A stretch of 33,294 nt of DNA, taken from contig NZ_CAPJ01000529.1 in the NCBI RefSeq assembly GCF_000331775.1, positions 1-33,294 of the forward strand. Reading direction: 5' to 3'. Below are positions 27,559 through 33,294 of the stretch, piece by piece. The notes under the pieces are model-generated. The model did not search any database, was not told where the DNA came from, and was given only the letters and a program-made list of their open reading frames with translations. Within the stretch, counting starts at the first letter, position 1. Each line of letters starts with the position of its first letter. Source of the stretch: Xanthomonas translucens pv. translucens DSM 18974. GTDB lineage: Bacteria > Pseudomonadota > Gammaproteobacteria > Xanthomonadales > Xanthomonadaceae. Made by a program: the position numbers and the translations under genes.

Positions 27559-27946
27559 GATCCATGCGGTGGCGCCGGATGCGGCGGTGGTCGATGCGCT
27601 GCGGCTGATGGCCGACAAGGGCATCGGCGCGGTCCTGGTGATGCACGACGGGCGCCTGGCCGGGATCCTGTCCGAGCGCGATTACGCGCGCAAGGTGGTA
27701 CTGCAGGACCGCTCTTCGGCGACCACGCCGGTGCGCGACATCATGAGCGCGAAGGTATACACGGTGGACCCGTCGCAGAGCGTGCAGCAATGCATGGAGC
27801 TGATGACCGGCCAACGGATCCGCCATCTGCCGGTGGTGCAGGCCGGCGCGGTGGTCGGAGTGATCTCGATCGGCGACCTGGTCAAGGCGGTGATCGAGGA
27901 GCAGCAGCGGGAACTGGATCAGTTGCAGCGCTATATCAGTAGTTGA
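27518..27946 (+). CDS. Twin CBS-domain protein
   Basis: The 142-residue protein consists almost only of two CBS motifs, at about residues 10-62 (ending GILSERDYARKV) and 72-128 (ending GVISIGDLVKAVI). A short helix rich in Gln and Glu follows. Paired CBS domains form a Bateman module that binds adenosine nucleotides such as AMP, ATP or SAM and regulates a partner; stand-alone proteins of this type are common and mostly uncharacterised. The ATG at 27518 follows GGAGG (27508-27512) and starts inside the end of the glycosyltransferase gene, so the two are likely co-translated. Confidence 0.9.
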   Translation: MRTVRQLLGDKGGEIHAVAPDAAVVDALRLMADKGIGAVLVMHDGRLAGILSERDYARKVVLQDRSSATTPVRDIMSAKVYTVDPSQSVQQCMELMTGQRIRHLPVVQAGAVVGVISIGDLVKAVIEEQQRELDQLQRYISS

Positions 27947-27953
27947 CGGGACT

Positions 27954-28020
27954 CGGGACCCGGGACTCGGAAAAGCAAGAGCGCAATATGAGCTTTTGAT
28001 TTTCCGAGTTCCGAGTCCCG
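27954..28020. terminator. Long imperfect hairpin made of GGGACTCGG repeats between convergent genes
   Basis: The arm ACTCGGAAAA (27965-27974) pairs with TTTTCCGAGT (28000-28009), and pairing continues outward with one mismatch and a G-U or two to 27954/28020, about 20 bp in all. An inner AAAAGC/GCTTTT (27971-27976 with 27992-27997) offers an alternative fold. The arms are built from GGGACTCGG and GGGACCC repeats, a sequence seen often between genes in Xanthomonas. A/T runs on both sides of the loop suit termination of the CBS gene and of the convergent AsmA gene. Confidence 0.6.
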
Positions 28021-28021
28021 G

Positions 28022-30001
28022 CTACTTAGAGCGGTGACCGACGCAATCGACGTCCTTGCCTGGCCCCGTCTCGAAGGTCGCCAGCAGGGCCGCCGGCGGG
28101 GCGATGGCGCCCAGCGCCAGGGCGACGGCGCCGCGCATGCCCAGGGCCTTGAAGTCGGGGCGGAAGGTCGGGTCCTTGAAGGTGCCGGCGACGCGCAACG
28201 GCGAGCGCAACGACAAAATGCTGTGGTCCTTCGGGCGCGCCTTCAGCAGCAGGTCCAGTGTTTCGTCGCCCAGGTCGATGTTGCCGCTGCCGACGAGCAA
28301 CGTGTCGGTGGTGTCGAAGGCTAGGGCGCGCGCGTCCATCACCCCGTCCCTGACCGCGAAATCGCCGAACGCGCAGCGCACCGGAATCTGCCGGTCCTTG
28401 GTGACGAGGAACTTCAGCGATTCGGCAATGTCCAGCCCGGCCAGTTCCATGACCAGGTTGCTGACGTGGCCCTTGCCCATGCCGACGGCGACGCTGCCGT
28501 CGGCGCTGCCGAGCATCTGCGCGATCGAGTTGCCGGTGCCGGCCAGTGCGATCTCGCCGCCGATCGCGCCGGAGGCTTCCTTGGCCAGTTGCCCGTCCGG
28601 GAACAGCTTGCCCAGCTGCATGCCGCGCACCGAGATCTGCGCGCGGGTGGCGATGGTCGATTTGCGCGCATCCATGCGGATGTCCGAGCGGATGTTGCCG
28701 CCGGCTACGCCGAAGTCGAGCGGCTGCAGCAGCAGGACGCCGTCGTTGAGCTTCAGGTGCGCGTCCATGGCGTCCAGCGGCAGTGTCTGCGCGTTGATCC
28801 GCTGCGCCTTCCAGCGCACGTCGGCGTCCATCGCGCGCAGCTTGCCGAGGTCGTACGGGGTGGACGGCAGCAGCTTGGCGCTGGCCGCGAGCTTGGCCGC
28901 CTGCGCTTTCTGTTCGTCGTTGGCGGTCTCGCCGGCGCCGGTGCGCGGCGGTGCGCCGACGAAGCCGCCCAGGTCGTCGAAGTCCAGGCGCCGCGAGCGC
29001 AGGTCGGCGCGCAGGAACGGGCGCTGTCCGGCGCTGTCGATCTGCACGGTGCCGGCCAGGTCGCTGTCGCCGGCGCGGCCGTTGAAGTCCTCGTAGCGCC
29101 AGATTTCGCCATTGCGCTTGAGCCGGCCGTCCAGTTGATAGGGCGGGGTGGAGGGCATGGCGATGCCGAGCAGCGGATACAGGTGTTGCATGTCGGTGCC
29201 GGCCAGGCTCAGCTGCAGGTCGAACACGCGCAGCTGGAACGGATTGGTCAGGGTGCCGCGCATGTGCGCGCGGGTGCTGCCGGCGCTGCCGCGCAGGTCG
29301 ATCTTGAACGGGTGGTCGCTTTCGCTCAGTTCCAGCGGCGAAGCGGTGCTGCCCTTGAGCGTGAACGGGTTGCCGCGCCAGCGGCCATCGCCGGCGACCG
29401 CGATCGGCGGCGCTGCGTCGCCGCGGCGTCGCTGCGAGGTCAGGCTGTCGACGCTGACGTCGATATCGGTGCGGCCGGGCACGTCCTGGAAGCGCAGCCG
29501 TCCCTGTTGCACCAGCATGCGGCCCAGGACCACCTGGGTGCCGCCATCGCTGCTGCCGAAGTTCCAGTTGCCGGGTTGCCCGTTCGGCCCGGTTTCGAGC
29601 AGCAGGTTCGGCTGGGTCAGGCGGATCTCGGGAATGCGCAGCTTGCCGCGCAGCAGCGGCCACAACGCGAGGTCGATCTCGGCACGCTGCGCGCTGGCCA
29701 TTTGCGGCTGTTTCGACCAGTCCGCGTTGGCCAAGCGCAGACGATCGCCGCGGAGGGTGACGGTGCTGCCGAGGTCGACGTCGAGGTTGCCGTCGATGTG
29801 GAATGCGCGGCCGGTCCTGGCCTGCACGGCACGTTCGACCGGACCCTTGAACCAGTTCCAGTCGAACACCAGGATGACGATCAACAGAACCAGTATCAGC
29901 GCGCCGAGCACGAACGGCCAACGCCGCAGGCGGCCATCGTTGCGGCGCCAGGCCCAGGAGCGGCGTCGGCCACGTTGTGTAGAAGTGGGTTCGCGATCCA
30001 T
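28022..30001 (-). CDS. AsmA-family protein
   Basis: The 659-residue protein has an Arg-rich N-terminus, one membrane helix at about residues 29-51 (LGALILVLLIVILVF) and a long beta-rich periplasmic part. The N-terminal AsmA domain is seen in RTGRAFHIDGNLDVDLGS and WSKQPQMASAQRAEIDLALWPLL. The C-terminal AsmA_2-like region has LVMELAGLDIAESL, LAFDTTDTLLVGSGNIDL and LRVAGTFKDPTFRPD. AsmA-like proteins are tied to outer-membrane assembly and, in the TamB/YhdP branch, to phospholipid transport; the exact role here is unknown. The ATG at 30001 is preferred over one at 30052, which adds 17 residues with no family match. It is downstream of the hemolysin III gene on the same strand. Confidence 0.85.
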   Translation of the reverse strand: MDREPTSTQRGRRRSWAWRRNDGRLRRWPFVLGALILVLLIVILVFDWNWFKGPVERAVQARTGRAFHIDGNLDVDLGSTVTLRGDRLRLANADWSKQPQMASAQRAEIDLALWPLLRGKLRIPEIRLTQPNLLLETGPNGQPGNWNFGSSDGGTQVVLGRMLVQQGRLRFQDVPGRTDIDVSVDSLTSQRRRGDAAPPIAVAGDGRWRGNPFTLKGSTASPLELSESDHPFKIDLRGSAGSTRAHMRGTLTNPFQLRVFDLQLSLAGTDMQHLYPLLGIAMPSTPPYQLDGRLKRNGEIWRYEDFNGRAGDSDLAGTVQIDSAGQRPFLRADLRSRRLDFDDLGGFVGAPPRTGAGETANDEQKAQAAKLAASAKLLPSTPYDLGKLRAMDADVRWKAQRINAQTLPLDAMDAHLKLNDGVLLLQPLDFGVAGGNIRSDIRMDARKSTIATRAQISVRGMQLGKLFPDGQLAKEASGAIGGEIALAGTGNSIAQMLGSADGSVAVGMGKGHVSNLVMELAGLDIAESLKFLVTKDRQIPVRCAFGDFAVRDGVMDARALAFDTTDTLLVGSGNIDLGDETLDLLLKARPKDHSILSLRSPLRVAGTFKDPTFRPDFKALGMRGAVALALGAIAPPAALLATFETGPGKDVDCVGHRSK

Positions 30002-30062
30002 CCGGCCATAGTAGGCGGTGCGCGTGCACGGGGCGCGAAAGCCGCGCGTCATGCCAGGCGCG

Positions 30063-30707
30063 CTAAAGCACTTGCGCGGTCACCGCAACGAAATGGCAGA
30101 CGCTGCCGGCAAGTACGAACAGGTGCCAGATCGCATGGAAGTAGCGCACCGTGTCGCGTTGATAGAAGTAGGTGCCCAGCGTGTAGAACAGGCCGCCGGC
30201 CAGCAGCCAGCACAGGGTGCGCATATCGACCGAGTGCAGTAGCGGCTCTATCGCGACCACGATCAGCCAGCCCATGGCCAGGTAGAGGATGGTGGACAGC
30301 AGCCGGAAGCGGCCGGTGCAGAACAGCTTGAACACCACTCCGGCCAGGGCGATGCTCCAGATCGCCGCGAACAGGCCCCAGCCCCAGGGGCCGCGCAGGC
30401 TGATCAGGGTGAACGGGGTGTAGGTGCCGGCGATCAGCACGTAGATCGCACAGTGGTCCAGCACCTGCAGCCGCGCCTTGGCGCCTGGATGCGGGATGGC
30501 GTGGTACAGCGTGGAGGCGGTGTACAGCAGCAGCAAGGCGACCCCGAACACGATGGCACCGGCCAGTTGCCAGCCGTCGCCGTAGATCGCGGCGAGGGTG
30601 ATGAGGACCGAGCTGCCCGCCAGTGCGGCGACTGCGCCCAGGCCGTGGGTCAGCGCGCTGGCCAGTTCGTCGCGCCAGTCCGTAGAAGGCGGCGCGTCGG
30701 CATTCAT
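30063..30707 (-). CDS. Hemolysin III/PAQR-family membrane protein
   Basis: The 214-residue protein has seven hydrophobic segments and the conserved family residues: HGLGA near the N-terminus, STLYHAIPH, LDHCAIYVLIAGTYTPF and, at the end, HAIWHLFVLAGSVCHF. The His residues of the second and last of these are expected to bind zinc in PAQR-type proteins. Bacterial members (YqfA/TrhA) affect membrane energetics and lipid balance; haemolytic activity is a historical label and is not implied here. The ATG at 30707 gives the usual family length. In-frame ATGs at 30734 and 30788 add polar residues of no known function. It lies 128 bp downstream of prfC on the same strand. Confidence 0.88.
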   Translation of the reverse strand: MNADAPPSTDWRDELASALTHGLGAVAALAGSSVLITLAAIYGDGWQLAGAIVFGVALLLLYTASTLYHAIPHPGAKARLQVLDHCAIYVLIAGTYTPFTLISLRGPWGWGLFAAIWSIALAGVVFKLFCTGRFRLLSTILYLAMGWLIVVAIEPLLHSVDMRTLCWLLAGGLFYTLGTYFYQRDTVRYFHAIWHLFVLAGSVCHFVAVTAQVL

Positions 30708-30835
30708 GAGCGAGGGCCGTGGGTCTGCTTCCATGGCGCGAAAAGGTACCTCAACTGCGAGCGATTCGCATCCGTTGCGGCGCAGCACGTGGCGCGCGGT
30801 TCATGCCCGCGCGCTGGCCGCTGCAGACCGGCGCC

Positions 30836-32440
<1,605 letters not shown>

Positions 32441-32486
32441 GGCAACGGCGCCCACTGGGCGATCACGGCGACAGGGAAGAGCGCGA

Positions 32487-33294
32487 TTATAGCGCCGCGC
32501 CGCCGGGCACGGGTTGCGTGGCGTCCGTGGCGTCCTCGCTGCGCGGCAGCCTGAGTTCGCCCAGCGCGCCGGCCATGCGGAACGGGATCGCGTCCAGGCG
32601 CATGCCGCGGTTGACCTGCACCGCGAAGTGCAGGTGTGGCGCGCTGCTCAGGCCTGTGTTGCCGGACAGCGCCAGGCGTTGTCCGGCGGCGACGCGCTGG
32701 CCCGCACGCACCGCCATGCCCTGCGGCGCCAGGTGCGCGTACAGCGCCATGCTGCCGTCGGCATGCAGGATGCGCACGAAGTTGGCGCGGCCGCCGAAGC
32801 GTTCGCGGTCCAGCCCGGCCGCGGCGAAACCCGCTTGCACCTGCATCACCGTGCCGGCGCGCGCGGCCAGCACCGGGGTGCCTTCGGCCAGGGCGAAATC
32901 CAGCGCGTAATAGTTCTGCGCGTCGTGGTGGCTGAAACGGCCGCCCACGCCCTGGTCCACGCGCACCGGGGCGACGTCGAACGGCAGCCGGTACAGCGCG
33001 TCCTGCGGCTTGGCGCCCGGGTCGCCGGGCACGGCCTCCAGGATCAGCTCGAATGGGCTGGGGTGGCGCGGGTCGCCGGGATACAGCCGCGACAGCAGCG
33101 CGCTGCCGCGGGCGGGCAGCAGCGCGCGCAGCGGCAGTGCAGGAACCGCGGTGAGGTTGTCGGCGCGGCGGGAGCGCAGTTGCACCTGCACCGGCCCGTC
33201 CACGCGGTTGTCGGCCCAGGCCTGCTGGCGCGGGAGCTGGCCGACCACGCGCAGCTGTGCCAGCGGCAGTTCCGCCACCGCTGGCTGCGGCTGC
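32487..33294 (-). CDS. M23 (LytM/DUF-type) metallopeptidase, N-terminus beyond the window
   Basis: The visible 269 residues include a peptidase M23 domain at about 120-245, with LAARAGTVM, the ligand region LYAHLAP and the HLHF metal site. These enzymes cut peptidoglycan peptides in the periplasm or activate amidases. The frame stays open to the window edge (QPQPA precedes a GTG at 33278, not a clear start), so the signal peptide and start lie outside. The first metal-ligand motif, normally HxxxD, reads YYALD here, with SHHD seven residues earlier. Such a change might alter or abolish catalysis, but it may also be normal in this subfamily. Confidence 0.85.
   Translation of the reverse strand, partial: QPQPAVAELPLAQLRVVGQLPRQQAWADNRVDGPVQVQLRSRRADNLTAVPALPLRALLPARGSALLSRLYPGDPRHPSPFELILEAVPGDPGAKPQDALYRLPFDVAPVRVDQGVGGRFSHHDAQNYYALDFALAEGTPVLAARAGTVMQVQAGFAAAGLDRERFGGRANFVRILHADGSMALYAHLAPQGMAVRAGQRVAAGQRLALSGNTGLSSAPHLHFAVQVNRGMRLDAIPFRMAGALGELRLPRSEDATDATQPVPGGAAL

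Overview
The window is high-GC gammaproteobacterial chromosome and most resembles Xanthomonas. This rests on gene style, on short intergenic repeats of the GGGACTCGG kind, on a 974-residue TonB-dependent receptor of a type common in that genus, and on a plant-hormone operon known from xanthomonads and rhizobia. The species cannot be fixed from this sequence alone.

The centrepiece is a ten-gene plus-strand cluster (about 4272-15580) that matches, gene for gene and in order, the bacterial gibberellin operon: CYP115, CYP112, CYP114, ferredoxin, short-chain dehydrogenase, CYP117, GGPP synthase, ent-copalyl diphosphate synthase, ent-kaurene synthase and a type 2 isopentenyl diphosphate isomerase. 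IDI and GGPP synthase would supply GGPP. CPS and KS convert it to ent-kaurene. CYP117 makes ent-kaurenoic acid, CYP114 with the ferredoxin contracts ring B to GA12-aldehyde, the SDR gives GA12, CYP112 gives GA9 and CYP115 hydroxylates GA9 to bioactive GA4. All ten frames are open, and the signature motifs I looked for are present. The CYP115 gene, which is missing or broken in many rhizobial copies, is intact. An AT-rich leader of about 400 bp with a TATAAT box and a palindrome precedes the operon.

Left flank (1-3550): a GMC-family flavin oxidoreductase (minus), a divergent MFS/TLC-like membrane transporter, and a small DUF1304 membrane protein. A 720-bp gap without a convincing gene then leads into the operon.

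Right flank (15827-20000): a FadE-type acyl-CoA dehydrogenase and an alpha/beta hydrolase form a two-gene minus-strand operon, overlapping by 4 bp. A TetR-family regulator is divergent from them. The space between holds two or three copies of a CATAC/GTATG dyad, and the hydrolase looks leaderless and operator-controlled.

Outer-membrane and housekeeping section (20281-33294): a TonB-dependent receptor and an unrecognised secreted protein whose C-terminus resembles the receptor's, each ending in a clear intrinsic terminator. Then come Hsp33, monofunctional transglycosylase MtgA, a GtrB/DPM1-like polyprenyl-phosphate glycosyltransferase, a twin-CBS protein, an AsmA-family protein, a hemolysin III/PAQR membrane protein, peptide chain release factor 3, and an M23 metallopeptidase cut by the window end. 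I saw no tRNA, rRNA, CRISPR array or intact insertion sequence.
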